Notes: generated by a model not told the origin, from the sequence alone. A DNA stretch of 64,000 nucleotides from Paraburkholderia sabiae (GCF_030412785.1 NZ_CP125296.1:1612001-1676000); one strand, 5' to 3'. Positions 8,218 through 16,046 are shown, numbered from the stretch's first letter. Program-made: numbers and translations.

Positions 8218-9270
8218 ATGTCCAGATTTCCCTTTCGCATAGTCGCGGGCGGTGCGCTCGCTGTGGTCGCACTTGGCTCCGTCGCAGGCGCTTACGCCAT
8301 TACGCACGGTTTTGCGGGCCTGCTCGGCACGCAGCCTTCGGCGGCACAGATCGTCGACCGGTTCGAAGCCGTGTCGGGCAAGCATCCGGGCTTTCGGCGC
8401 AATCACGCGAAAGGCGTGTGCGTCACCGGCTATTTCGAGAGCAACGGCAATGCTGCGCCGCTCTCGCGCGCCAAGGTGTTCGCGGCGGGCCGGTCTCAGG
8501 TAGTGGGACGCCTGTCGATCGGCGGCGGCAATCCTGCTCAGGCCGATGGCGCGTCGAACGTTCGCAGCCTCGCGCTGCGCATCGTGACGCCGGGCGGCGC
8601 CGAATGGCGCACCGCGATGAACTCCGCGCCGATCTTTCCCGTGCGCACGCCCGAAGCGTTGTTCGAACTGCTCGCCGCCTCGAAGCAGGCGCGCGACACG
8701 ACCACATACGGCAGCAACGAAGGCATGGATGCGTTCATGAAGGCGCATCCCGAAACCGCGCGCTTCGAGCAATGGCTGCATGACCATCCGCCGTCGTCGG
8801 CATTCGGCAATGCGGCGTATTACAGCGTGGCGGCGTTCCGGTTGATCGATCGCGACGGTCACGCGCAGAACGTGCGCTGGCGTGTCGAACCCGATGACGC
8901 CTATGTGCCGCTCGCCGACGCGCAAAAACATGACACCGATTTTCTGGAGCGCGGACTCGCGGAACGTCTGCAACAAGGCCCGCTTCGCTGGCACATGGTG
9001 ATCACGCTCGCGCAACCGGGCGACGTCAGCAACGACTCGACGCGGCTATGGCCCGCGAACCGCACGCAGATCGACGTGGGAACGCTCGTCGTGCAGCGTG
9101 AGGAGGCGCAGATCGACGGTCCATGCCGCGACATCAGCTTCGACCCGCTGACCCTGCCGGACGGCATCGCAGCGTCCGACGATCCTTTGCTCAAGGCGCG
9201 TTCCGCTGCGTACGCGGAATCGCATGAACGGCGCGTGAGCGAAGAGCAGCGCTACGCGGCGCACAGATAG
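8218..9270 (+). CDS. Catalase-family (heme) peroxidase, exported or membrane-anchored
   Basis: 350 aa. The N-terminal hydrophobic segment (IVAGGALAVVALGSVAGAYA) indicates export or anchoring. The distal heme region is FRRNHAKGVCVTGYF with the catalytic His. A conserved RSLALRIVTPGG block follows, and the C-terminus carries DDPLLKARSAAYAESHERR, where Tyr occupies the proximal heme-ligand position. The length (~350) fits the compact catalase-related peroxidases rather than full catalases. Its place after the sigma/anti-sigma genes suggests it is their output. ATG 8218 is preferred over 8203 because it starts the signal segment. Confidence 0.85.
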   Translation: MSRFPFRIVAGGALAVVALGSVAGAYAITHGFAGLLGTQPSAAQIVDRFEAVSGKHPGFRRNHAKGVCVTGYFESNGNAAPLSRAKVFAAGRSQVVGRLSIGGGNPAQADGASNVRSLALRIVTPGGAEWRTAMNSAPIFPVRTPEALFELLAASKQARDTTTYGSNEGMDAFMKAHPETARFEQWLHDHPPSSAFGNAAYYSVAAFRLIDRDGHAQNVRWRVEPDDAYVPLADAQKHDTDFLERGLAERLQQGPLRWHMVITLAQPGDVSNDSTRLWPANRTQIDVGTLVVQREEAQIDGPCRDISFDPLTLPDGIAASDDPLLKARSAAYAESHERRVSEEQRYAAHR

Positions 9271-9585
9271 ACGCGCCTCGCCCAGATAGTGGGTGAACTC
9301 GTTTTATCGAACGCTGCTTCGCCGCGCGACACGACAAAAAATATTTTCGCGCTTCATCGCGAGACCGCTGTGCGAAGTCTTGCACGCGTCGCCGCAAACC
9401 CTTGTCCCTCAAGCGTTTTTCGCATGCTCATCCATCCCCTTCGCCTGATTGAGAAACGGATGGAATAGTCCATTGCTATCAGGTGTTGTGTATTCAAGAG
9501 CGCTACAAAAGAGATGGCGCCCACGACCAGAACGACGGGGGATATCGGCGCGCATCGACCGCGCTGCGATGGTTATGGAGTACAC
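9271..9585. other. 315-bp intergenic region before the OmpR-type regulator
   Basis: No coding evidence. It contains a near-PIP element, TTCGC (9419-9423) and TTCGC (9440-9444), with a 16-bp rather than 15-bp spacer, without a convincing -10 at the usual distance. Otherwise AT-enriched patches consistent with a promoter for the 9586 gene. Confidence 0.4.
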
Positions 9586-10305
9586 ATGCGAATTGCCTTA
9601 TTCACTTTCAGCGACGTACTGTTCAACCAGATCAACGAAGCATTCGAACAGAACGGCACGTCGTGCACGCGTTTCACCGACGAGCTGTCGCTGATCCGCT
9701 TTCTGCAACGCGACTCGGCCGCGCTCGTGATCTTCGATGCGACGCAAAGCCAGATTCCCGCGCTCGCGACGCTCAAGTGGCGCAGCTGCCATTTCCGCAC
9801 CGATCTGCCCGTGATGATGATCGGCCGTTCGTGGGACAGCGAGGCCGTGATCGAAGCGCTCGATGCGGGCGTCGACGAAGTCGTGATCGGCACCACGAAT
9901 GTCGACGAAATCATGGCGCGTGCACGCCGCGTGATTGCTCGTTGCCGCGGCTCGCGAGTCGTAGACCGCCTGACGGTCGCGGGTTATACGATCGATCGGA
10001 CCGCGCGCACGGTGAGCTTCGGCGAACGGCGCGTGTCGCTGACGGCGCGCGAGCTGAGCCTCGCGTGGCTGCTGTTCATGAACGCGGGCACGCTGATGAG
10101 CCGTGAGCAACTGGCGCATGCCGTGTGGGGCAAGGATGCGGATCTGGCTGGCCGCTCGCTCGAACAGCACATCTACAAACTGCGTTCGAAACTCGCGCTC
10201 GACAATCGCGATGGCTCGCAGCTGAAAACGGTGTACTCGCTCGGCTATGTGTTCGTCCCGCGTTCGGAAGAAGCCGCCCAATGCCGCGAGCCCGTCGCTG
10301 CATGA
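9586..10305 (+). CDS. OmpR/PhoB-family response regulator (HrpG-like position)
   Basis: 239 aa. Residues ~1-115 are a receiver-like domain (RIALFTFSDVLFNQINEAF, ALVIFDATQ with the likely phospho-acceptor Asp, LPVMMIGRSWDSEAVIEAL). Residues ~130-230 form a winged-helix effector (RRVSLTARELSLAWLLFMN, REQLAHAVWG, RSLEQHIYKLRSKL, YSLGYVF). The acidic pocket of the receiver is poor, as in HrpG-type regulators. Its place at the edge of the T3S cluster, with an HrpB-like AraC activator inside the cluster, mirrors the HrpG-HrpB cascade of Ralstonia. Start ATG 9586, with GGAG upstream. HrpG equivalence is inference. Confidence 0.8.
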   Translation: MRIALFTFSDVLFNQINEAFEQNGTSCTRFTDELSLIRFLQRDSAALVIFDATQSQIPALATLKWRSCHFRTDLPVMMIGRSWDSEAVIEALDAGVDEVVIGTTNVDEIMARARRVIARCRGSRVVDRLTVAGYTIDRTARTVSFGERRVSLTARELSLAWLLFMNAGTLMSREQLAHAVWGKDADLAGRSLEQHIYKLRSKLALDNRDGSQLKTVYSLGYVFVPRSEEAAQCREPVAA

Positions 10306-10543
10306 AGCGCTGAAACATGACACAGAGTGGACGAATGCGGCCCGCGCAGCACACGATGCACGCGCCCGACGCTGCGGCAACCCGCCCGCAACGCTTGCCC
10401 GTTCGCCATGCTCACGCTGTATCCGTGCTTGCGCCCATATTTGCGCCCGCTTATGCATGTGGATCGCCCATCGAGCCATTCGCGCATGCATCAGCGGCGT
10501 GCTAATTCAACGTGCGCTAGCGGCGTGATGACGCCGCCCGCGA

Positions 10544-11467
10544 TCACGCAAGAATCTGATTCAGATAGCCGAGACGCGACGCCATCTGCGGATCGGACGG
10601 CTGTTCAAACGCATTGCAGAACGCCTGCGTCGCGGCCTGTGCGCTGTTCGTGCCTTTGACGGCAGCGATCGCGCCCGCTTGGGACGTCTGCAATTCCTGC
10701 TTCAGATAGCCGTAGTTCGCAGCCTCGCTAGACGGATCGAGATTGTGCTGACGTGCATAGTCGATCAGCCCCTGCTTGCGCGTGCCGCCCCATTGCGCGA
10801 TGTCGTAGCCGTTCGCGTTGTCGTCTGCCATGTTCGAACCCGGCGCACCGATCTTGCCGCCCTGATTGATGCCCGAGTTCATGCCGCCGCTCTCGTGCCA
10901 CAGGTTCGCGACGATGCCCGCCGCCTGATCCTTCGTGAGACCGAAGTCCTTTTGCAGATTGCTGACATAGGCATCGGCGGCCTGCTTGCTTTGGGCGGGC
11001 GAGAGTGCCTGTGTTTGCGGCGCGGTGCTGAGTCCTTGCGGCGCTGCGCCTGATGAGGATGCGCTGTTCGCCGACGAAGGCGTCGATGTCGATACCGGCA
11101 TGCTCGTGCCGTTGCCTGCTCCGCTCGCGGGTGCTGCGTTGCCGGGCATCGTCGTGAAATTGTTGTTGCCGCCGAGCGGTGCGCCCGAACCTTGACTACC
11201 TGCACTGTTCTGCGCGCCCGTGCCTTCGGGATCGCTCAGCATCGCGGCGAGATCGGAGAGGAATTGCGACATCGCGTTGCCATTGCCCGCTGCCGCGCCC
11301 GATGTCCCTGCGCCCTGCCCCGAGCCGCTGCCGTCGATCAGCTTCGCAATGTCATTCAGCAGATTCGCAATCGACGCATCCTGCGACGAGCCGTTGCCCT
11401 GCAAGCCCGAAACAGGCGACAGTCCCGATACACCACCCACGCCGTTGAAAAGAGAAAGAGAGTTCAT
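10544..11467 (-). CDS. Harpin-like T3S protein fused to a phage-tail-lysozyme domain
   Basis: 307 aa. Residues 1-~165 are harpin-like: rich in Gly, Ser, Ala, Asn and Gln, no cysteine, with LLNDIAKLIDG and, ~30 residues on, SQFLSDLAAML. The same bipartite motif is present in the second harpin at 12592. Residues ~170-307 match the phage tail lysozyme fold (AAGIVANLWHESGG with the catalytic Glu, then YDIAQWGGTRKQGLIDYA). It is led by a PIP box (11563-11587) and a -10 hexamer. A T3S-exported peptidoglycan hydrolase, either opening the wall for the needle or acting outside, is the best reading. Start ATG 11467; the frame continues upstream without harpin character. Confidence 0.75.
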   Translation of the reverse strand: MNSLSLFNGVGGVSGLSPVSGLQGNGSSQDASIANLLNDIAKLIDGSGSGQGAGTSGAAAGNGNAMSQFLSDLAAMLSDPEGTGAQNSAGSQGSGAPLGGNNNFTTMPGNAAPASGAGNGTSMPVSTSTPSSANSASSSGAAPQGLSTAPQTQALSPAQSKQAADAYVSNLQKDFGLTKDQAAGIVANLWHESGGMNSGINQGGKIGAPGSNMADDNANGYDIAQWGGTRKQGLIDYARQHNLDPSSEAANYGYLKQELQTSQAGAIAAVKGTNSAQAATQAFCNAFEQPSDPQMASRLGYLNQILA

Positions 11468-11525
11468 CCGAGTCCTCTGAAGAGATGGCCGGCGATGACA
11501 TCGATTGCGCCGCCCAGTTAGCGTC

Positions 11526-11587
11526 ACGATACGGGCCGCGCCGACGATGCATCTCGCCCGGCACGAAGCCAGATGCGCAAACGCGAA
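11526..11587 (-). promoter_or_regulatory. PIP/hrpII box and -10 for the harpin-lysozyme gene
   Basis: Read on the - strand: TTCGC (11587-11583), 15 bp, TTCGT (11567-11563), then 31 bp, then TATCGT (11531-11526), which fits the PIP-promoter -10 YANNRT. The spacing is exactly that found at other T3S promoters in the window. Target of the HrpB-like AraC activator by family knowledge. Confidence 0.8.
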
Positions 11588-11609
11588 CGTGCAGTGTGCT
11601 TCCAGCCGC

Positions 11610-11672
11610 TTCGCATGTGTGTAGCGGTGCTTCGCTTCGCGAGCGTGTCGAATGCACGACGACAACTATCCT
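11610..11672 (+). promoter_or_regulatory. Variant PIP box (16-bp spacer) for the 11710-12503 genes
   Basis: TTCGC (11610-11614) and TTCGC (11631-11635) are separated by 16 bp instead of 15. TATCCT (11667-11672) follows after exactly 31 bp, the canonical -10 distance in this cluster. It divergently shares the intergenic region with the harpin-lysozyme promoter. Confidence 0.55.
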
Positions 11673-11709
11673 CGTATGCATCGCATTCCGCTCGACAAGG
11701 AACCCATTC

Positions 11710-12009
11710 ATGCGCCTCTTTCTGCGCACTGTCATCGCGCTATCCGTCACGTTTGGCGCTGTCGGCGTTCACGCGCAAAGCCGGGTCGATGAAAACATGC
11801 TGCACGTGAACGCCTACGACGATCGTATCGAAGCGCGACGTCTGGAAGAGCATCGTGAAGAAGAACGTCGCGCAGAAGAACATCGAGAAGAAGCGCATCG
11901 TGAGGAGGCGCATCGCGAAGAAGAACATCGCGAAGCACGCATCGCCGCTTACAACGCGTGGCTGCAACGCTGGCACGAAACGCGCACGATTGAAGCAACG
12001 ACGCCATGA
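11710..12009 (+). CDS. Exported charged-helix (EHREE-repeat) protein of unknown function
   Basis: 99 aa, not recognised. Signal peptide MRLFLRTVIALSVTFGAVGVHA (split after AHA-like VHA|QS), then a short spacer and ~40 residues of E/R/H-rich repeats (EEHREEAHREEAHREE type), predicted to be a single charged alpha-helix or coiled coil, ending with a Trp/Tyr-rich tail (YNAWLQRWHE). Its stop overlaps the lytic transglycosylase start by 4 bp, so the two are coupled, and the pair follows a PIP-like promoter. A periplasmic scaffold or spacer for the secretion apparatus is possible but unproven. The start follows AAGGAAC at a usable distance. Confidence 0.65.
   Translation: MRLFLRTVIALSVTFGAVGVHAQSRVDENMLHVNAYDDRIEARRLEEHREEERRAEEHREEAHREEAHREEEHREARIAAYNAWLQRWHETRTIEATTP
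11843..11940 (+). repeat. Imperfect 15-bp tandem repeats coding EHREE/AHREE
   Basis: Within the 11710 gene, units of the form GAAGAA-GCGCATCGT / GAGGAG-GCGCATCGC / GAAGAA-GAACATCGC recur in frame with a 15-bp period. Copy number could change by slippage, altering helix length in 5-residue steps. Confidence 0.6.
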
Positions 12010-12503
12010 GCATGCGTCTCGTCCGCTTGTCGCTCGTCGCACGCTCGCTGCTGATCGCGCCGACCTTGCTCGCGAGCGTTTCAGCGCATGCCGACTGTTT
12101 CGACGACGCAGCCGCGTGGCAGCATCTGAACCCGCTAGTTTTACGTGCGATCGCGTGGCAGGAATCGCACAACAACGCCGACGCGACGCATGCGAACGCA
12201 AACGGCTCTGTCGACTACGGCGTGATGCAGATCAATTCGATCCATCTGCCCGAACTCGCGCGCTACGGCATCCGACGCGATGCGCTGATGGTGCCGTGCA
12301 AGAACGTCTATATCGCCGCATGGCATCTGCGCAAGCAGGTGGTCCGCTACGGCAACACGTGGACGGCCGTGGGTGCCTATCATTCGGCGACGCCCGCTCT
12401 GCGCGACGACTACGCGCGCCGCATCGCCGCGATCATCGACGGCTGGCGGCGCGATCCTGCGCGTGGCGTGCCGGTGACAGCGGCATCGCTGGCCGCGCGC
12501 TGA
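12006..12503 (+). CDS. hpaH: Lytic transglycosylase (HpaH/IpgF-like)
   Basis: 165 aa with a signal peptide (LIAPTLLASVSAHA) and an SLT/goose-lysozyme-like domain: LRAIAWQESHNNADATHANANGS (catalytic Glu in QES), YGVMQINSIHLPEL, CKNVYIAAWHLRKQV and AVGAYHS. This is the small T3S-associated transglycosylase that clears peptidoglycan for apparatus passage; HpaH (Hpa2), IpgF and IagB are relatives. Coupled to the upstream EHREE protein by ATGA overlap, and PIP-controlled with it. Confidence 0.85.
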   Translation: MSMRLVRLSLVARSLLIAPTLLASVSAHADCFDDAAAWQHLNPLVLRAIAWQESHNNADATHANANGSVDYGVMQINSIHLPELARYGIRRDALMVPCKNVYIAAWHLRKQVVRYGNTWTAVGAYHSATPALRDDYARRIAAIIDGWRRDPARGVPVTAASLAAR

Positions 12504-12540
12504 GTTAGCCTGACGACCCGGCAGAACCACAAATACCTCG

Positions 12541-12576
12541 TAAAACGCGGCGCGCGCGACGAATCCCGCGCGCCGC
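12541..12576 (-). terminator. Intrinsic terminator of the second harpin gene
   Basis: GCGGCGCGCG (12547-12556) pairs with CGCGCGCCGC (12567-12576); on the - strand TTTTA (12545-12541) follows at once. It lies 16-50 bp beyond the stop of the leftward harpin gene. Confidence 0.75.
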
Positions 12577-12591
12577 ATCAACCGATTTCGA

Positions 12592-13299
12592 TCAGACGTC
12601 GTTCTTCTGATTCAGATCGCCCGACGACACCGACACCTGCGACGAATCGAATACCTGATTGCCGCCATCGGCCGTATCCGGCTTCGTGAAGCCGCCCTTG
12701 CCGAACATTTGCGCGATGTTCATCTTGCCGTCGGCGTGACCCGTTTCGAGGATCGCCGCTTCCTTCGTCGCGCCGGAGTTCAGCGTGACCGAGCCGTCCG
12801 CGCCCATATGGCCGACGTTGTTGCCGCTCGCGTTATACAGATTGCCCTGCGAGTCTTCCTGCAGATGCAGCGCGTCCCCGCCCGCCTTGCTGTTGATCTT
12901 GATGTTGTGCATGCCCTGGCCCGCTGCGCCGAGACCGTTGTCGGCGGTCGTTGCACCCGTGGGCGAGCCGGTCGGCGAGCCCGTGGGAGCGCCCGTCGCC
13001 GGCATGCCGCCCGGCTGACCGCCCAGCGACGTCGCCGGATTCTGCGCACCCTGTGCACCTTGTGCGCCCTGCGCGCCTTGCTGTCCGCCCAGCACGCCGG
13101 CCAGATCCTTGAGGAACTGGCTGACGTTGTTCGAGCCGCCCGCATTGTTCTGCTGACCGTCGATCAGTTGCGACAGATCCGACAGCAGTTTGCCGACGTC
13201 GCCGCCCTGACCCGGCACGCCTTGCGTCGAACCGCCCGTCATGCCGCCGACGGGTGTATAGCTCACGGGGTTGAGAAAGGATTGGGTAATGGAGTTCAT
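12592..13299 (-). CDS. Harpin-like T3S-secreted protein
   Basis: 235 aa, cysteine-free, rich in Gly, Gln, Asn, Ser and Thr, with no signal peptide: the profile of harpins (PopA, HrpZ, Hpa1). Residues ~33-75 carry LLSDLSQLIDG and SQFLKDLAGVLGG, the same bipartite motif as the lysozyme-fused harpin. Then come low-complexity QGA and TGSP repeats (residues ~75-115) and a C-terminal domain with KINSKAGGDALHLQED and GHADGKMNIAQMFGKGGFTKPD. It has its own perfect PIP box and -10, and a terminator. Probably exported by the T3S system to interact with host surfaces or membranes. Name left open because no full-length homologue was aligned. Confidence 0.75.
   Translation of the reverse strand: MNSITQSFLNPVSYTPVGGMTGGSTQGVPGQGGDVGKLLSDLSQLIDGQQNNAGGSNNVSQFLKDLAGVLGGQQGAQGAQGAQGAQNPATSLGGQPGGMPATGAPTGSPTGSPTGATTADNGLGAAGQGMHNIKINSKAGGDALHLQEDSQGNLYNASGNNVGHMGADGSVTLNSGATKEAAILETGHADGKMNIAQMFGKGGFTKPDTADGGNQVFDSSQVSVSSGDLNQKNDV
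13044..13081 (-). repeat. 9-bp repeats coding QGA units in the harpin
   Basis: On the + strand, words of the type GCACCCTGT/GCACCTTGT/GCGCCCTGC/GCGCCTTGC follow in tandem, encoding consecutive QGA tripeptides. A second short repeat nearby (about 12960-12995) encodes TGSP units. Both could vary in copy number. Confidence 0.55.
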
Positions 13300-13364
13300 C
13301 GAATTCTCTCTGGTTAAAAAAGAAGACGAACCGGCGATCTTTGCCCGATCCCGATTCAACCTCG

Positions 13365-13426
13365 ACGATAGAGGGAGGTAAGCGCGCATCGACGGCGTGG
13401 CGCGAAGCCGCGTGACGCGTCGCGAA
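13365..13426 (-). promoter_or_regulatory. PIP/hrpII box and -10 for the harpin gene
   Basis: On the - strand: TTCGC (13426-13422), 15 bp, TTCGC (13406-13402), 31 bp, TATCGT (13370-13365). Both the box and the -10 are perfect, and the -10 hexamer is identical to that of the other harpin. The rest of the 306-bp region 13300-13605 holds the divergent PIP promoter for the 13606 gene and nothing else seen. Confidence 0.85.
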
Positions 13427-13489
13427 TGACCGCGTGGAACGCAACGAAGCATCGCGCGTTCTCTCCTTCAATCCAGCCGCACGACACGC

Positions 13490-13551
13490 TTCGGCATGCG
13501 GCACGACGCTTCGCGCAGCGGCGATCTTCGAAGCATCGCGATACGCAGAAT
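13490..13551 (+). promoter_or_regulatory. PIP/hrpII box and -10 for the 13606 gene
   Basis: TTCGG (13490-13494), 15 bp, TTCGC (13510-13514), 31 bp, CAGAAT (13546-13551), which fits YANNRT. It shows that the small HrpB1-like gene belongs to the T3S regulon. Confidence 0.8.
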
Positions 13552-13605
13552 GCAGTGTCGGGCATGTGCCCGCTATCGTTCGTCAACTGTTCATGCGAGG
13601 CCGTC

Positions 13606-14064
13606 ATGTCGAATCTTCAATGCAGTCCATCCGTGCTCAACGCGATGATGTCCGTGTTCTCAGGCGGCATGCGCATCGGCGCCACGCCGGAACTGCATGA
13701 CGTGCTCGGCGCGCTGCGCGCGTGGCAGCCGGACAGCCCGCTCGCCGATGTGTGCGAAGCGCGTCTGCTGATCAATCAGACCGAATGGCGCGAAGCGGCG
13801 AACCTGCTGCGCCACGTGACGAGCCGTCATGCGAATCTGCCCGTCGTGTCGGCGCTATACGCGCTGTGTCTCTACATGCAGCACGACGACGAATGGCGGC
13901 GCGCCGCAACGGAAGCCGTCGATACGAACAACGACACGGCCATCGCAATCGTCGCGCGCTTTCTGAACCTGCCCTCAGACGATTCCGCGAGCGTCCACGA
14001 TTCGGATCTGTCGACGCGTGTGTTGGCCGCCATCGAAACGAGCCGCGCGCTCGAACACAGCTGA
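13606..14064 (+). CDS. HrpB1/HrpK-family T3S protein, second paralogue
   Basis: 152 aa. It shares with the cluster's HrpB1 (25023) the pattern DVLGALRAWQPDSPLADVCE, a W-R/E-EA repeat (TEWREAANLLRHV), YALCLYMQHDDEWRRAATEAV, typical of TPR-like HrpB1/HrpK proteins. Cytosolic, no signal or membrane segment. The family accompanies Hrp2-type secretion systems; its exact role is unclear, with chaperone- or adaptor-like TPR function often suggested. Led by a perfect PIP box. The start ATG at 13606 has GCGAGG upstream. An upstream in-frame extension to 13426 would cross the PIP promoter and is rejected. Confidence 0.7.
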   Translation: MSNLQCSPSVLNAMMSVFSGGMRIGATPELHDVLGALRAWQPDSPLADVCEARLLINQTEWREAANLLRHVTSRHANLPVVSALYALCLYMQHDDEWRRAATEAVDTNNDTAIAIVARFLNLPSDDSASVHDSDLSTRVLAAIETSRALEHS

Positions 14065-14069
14065 TCGCG

Positions 14070-14696
14070 ATGAACGTCGTTTCGTTTTCACGCGCAGCCG
14101 CGATTGGCATTGCGATAGCGCTGACACTTGCTGGCACAGGTTGCGCGAGCGCGCCGCAAGCCGCGCCTCAAGCTGATTTACCGCCCGCGTTCGAACCCGC
14201 ATCGGGCGAAGTGTCGGGCGACACGTTGCACGCGCAAGGCGACATGCATTACGTGTGTGCGCGCATGCAGGCAAGCACGCCGTCCGCCGATTTCGGCGCG
14301 TATCTGTGGAAACCTGTCGGCACGCTCGCGCGTCTTCTCGACGACAAGGGGCAAGCCGTCGCGCTCGTTACACCCGAAGGCTATTACTCCGCGTATGACG
14401 GCAGCTACGTCGTCGCGCGCGTGACGGACACTGTGCAGCCCGATCCGCAGACGCTACCGTGGACGCGCGAAACGATCCGCTTCACGGCGGCATCGTCGAG
14501 TGGAGATGGTCGCTTTACGCACACGGCGGCGATCGTGCGCACGCATACGATCGGCGGTCTCGCACCTGGCGGCGCTTGCGATCAGGAAGGCGCGAGCCTC
14601 GCGGTGCCGTATTTCGCCACGTATCTGATCTATCGGCATGCGGATGCCAGCGCCGCAGCGCCTCGCACGACGCCCGTCAGCATCACGGCGCCATAG
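14070..14696 (+). CDS. DUF3455-like lipoprotein
   Basis: 208 aa. Signal sequence with lipobox (LTLAGTGC, lipidated Cys near residue 25) followed by a Pro/Ala linker and a domain containing GDMHYVCARMQ, YLWKPVGTLARLLDDKGQAV and LPWTRETIRF, which I recall as DUF3455 (function unknown; often near stress genes). It starts 5 bp after the HrpB1-like gene and could be carried on the same PIP-controlled transcript, although nothing in its sequence is T3S-specific. Confidence 0.7.
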   Translation: MNVVSFSRAAAIGIAIALTLAGTGCASAPQAAPQADLPPAFEPASGEVSGDTLHAQGDMHYVCARMQASTPSADFGAYLWKPVGTLARLLDDKGQAVALVTPEGYYSAYDGSYVVARVTDTVQPDPQTLPWTRETIRFTAASSSGDGRFTHTAAIVRTHTIGGLAPGGACDQEGASLAVPYFATYLIYRHADASAAAPRTTPVSITAP

Positions 14697-14786
14697 CGTT
14701 CACGCAGACATACAAGAAAATCCAGCACCGATCGTCTCGCCGAACTACACTCAAATCCGCATCCCCAACCACGGAGCACGCCCGTC

Positions 14787-16034
14787 ATGGATACGGACCT
14801 GAAGCGGATCGTCGTGATCGGCGCCGGTTTTGCCGGCTTGTGGAGCGCGCTCGGCGCCGCGCGCAAGCTCGATGAAATGCGCGTGCCGGGCGATCAGGTC
14901 GAAGTCGTCGTGATCAACGGCACGCCGTATCACAGCATCCGCGTGCGCAACTACGAGCAGCCGCTCGACGACACGCTCGTCCCGCTCGCCGACGTGCTCG
15001 ATCCCGCAGGCGTGCGCCATATTCTCGGCAAGGCCACCTCGATCGATCTGCAAAACAGGCGCGTGGGTTTCGAGCCGGACGACGATACGCCCGAGCAATG
15101 GCTCGGCTACGACCGTCTGATTCTCGCAGCGGGAAGCGAGCTGGTTCGCCCGGCTATCCCCGGCTTGCGCGAATACACCTTCGATGTCGACACATTTCAG
15201 GGCGCGGCGCGTCTCCAGGCCCACTTGCTCTCGTTGCCGGGCCAGCCGGATTCGGAAGGACGTTTAACGGTCGTCGTGGTCGGCGCGGGCCTGACGGGAA
15301 TCGAGCTTGCCTCCGAATTGCCCGCGCGCATGCGCAGCATCGCAGGCGAGCGTCAGGGCAACGCGATACGCGTGATACTCGCCGACCGCTCGCCGAAAAT
15401 CGGTCAGGCGATGGGCGGCGCGCAGCCGGTGATCGAAGAAGCGCTCACCGCGCAAGGTGTCGAATTGCTGCCGGGCGTGTCACTTGAAGCCGTCACGCGC
15501 GACGGCGTGCAATTCACGGACGGCGAGCATATCGACACAGCGACGGTCGTCTGGTGCGGCGGGATGCGCGCGAATCCGTTGACGGCGCAATTCCCCGTCA
15601 CGCACGACCCGTTCGGACGCGTTCCCGTCGATGCTTTCCTGCGCGTCGAGAACGTGCCGAATGTGTTCGCAGCGGGCGATTGCGCGCGCATCCTGATCGA
15701 CGGCGAACGGCCATCCGTGATGTCCTGTCAGCACGGACGCCCGATGGGACGCTATGCGGGCCACAATGCCGTCTGCGATCTGCTCGGCGTCGACATGCTG
15801 CCGCTTGGCATCGACTGGTACACGACCATTCTCGATCTCGGGCCGTGGGGCGCCGTCTACACGGAAGGCTGGGAACGGCGCCTCGCGTCGCAGGGCGCCG
15901 CCGCCAAACAGACCAAACGCACGATCAACTGCGAGCGCATCTATCCGCCGCGCAACGGCAAGCGCGAAGACATCTTCGCCGCCGCGGCGCCCGTCGTGCA
16001 GGCGCCGCCCTATACGGTCCGCGACAAGGACTGA
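14787..16034 (+). CDS. Type II NADH dehydrogenase-like FAD/NAD(P) oxidoreductase
   Basis: 415 aa pyridine-nucleotide-disulfide oxidoreductase fold. FAD site: RIVVIGAGFAGLWSALGAA (residues ~7-26). NAD site: LTVVVVGAGLTGIELASEL (~155-175). Second FAD motif: VPNVFAAGDCA (~290). It resembles NDH-2 and the related Ndh-like oxidoreductases, feeding electrons from NADH to quinone at the membrane without proton pumping. The last ~40 residues lack a clear amphipathic anchor. GGAG lies 9 bp before the ATG. It converges on the secretin gene with a 12-bp gap. Confidence 0.8.
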   Translation: MDTDLKRIVVIGAGFAGLWSALGAARKLDEMRVPGDQVEVVVINGTPYHSIRVRNYEQPLDDTLVPLADVLDPAGVRHILGKATSIDLQNRRVGFEPDDDTPEQWLGYDRLILAAGSELVRPAIPGLREYTFDVDTFQGAARLQAHLLSLPGQPDSEGRLTVVVVGAGLTGIELASELPARMRSIAGERQGNAIRVILADRSPKIGQAMGGAQPVIEEALTAQGVELLPGVSLEAVTRDGVQFTDGEHIDTATVVWCGGMRANPLTAQFPVTHDPFGRVPVDAFLRVENVPNVFAAGDCARILIDGERPSVMSCQHGRPMGRYAGHNAVCDLLGVDMLPLGIDWYTTILDLGPWGAVYTEGWERRLASQGAAAKQTKRTINCERIYPPRNGKREDIFAAAAPVVQAPPYTVRDKD

Positions 16035-16046
16035 ACGACGCCGCGT

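Noticed and set aside
9419..9444. Full PIP promoter for the OmpR-type regulator
   Set aside because: The spacer is 16 bp and no good -10 stands at 31 bp; kept only as a weak element in the region description.
10306..10543. Reading frames in the gap between the OmpR-type regulator and the harpin-lysozyme gene
   Set aside because: They are short, overlap each other on both strands and show no ribosome site, signal or family feature; the 238 bp look non-coding.
12541..12576. Terminator for the + strand transglycosylase
   Set aside because: The T-run follows the hairpin only on the - strand, so it belongs to the harpin gene.
13426..13605. Upstream extension of the HrpB1-like gene at 13606
   Set aside because: It crosses a perfect PIP box and its -10, and the residues do not resemble the family.
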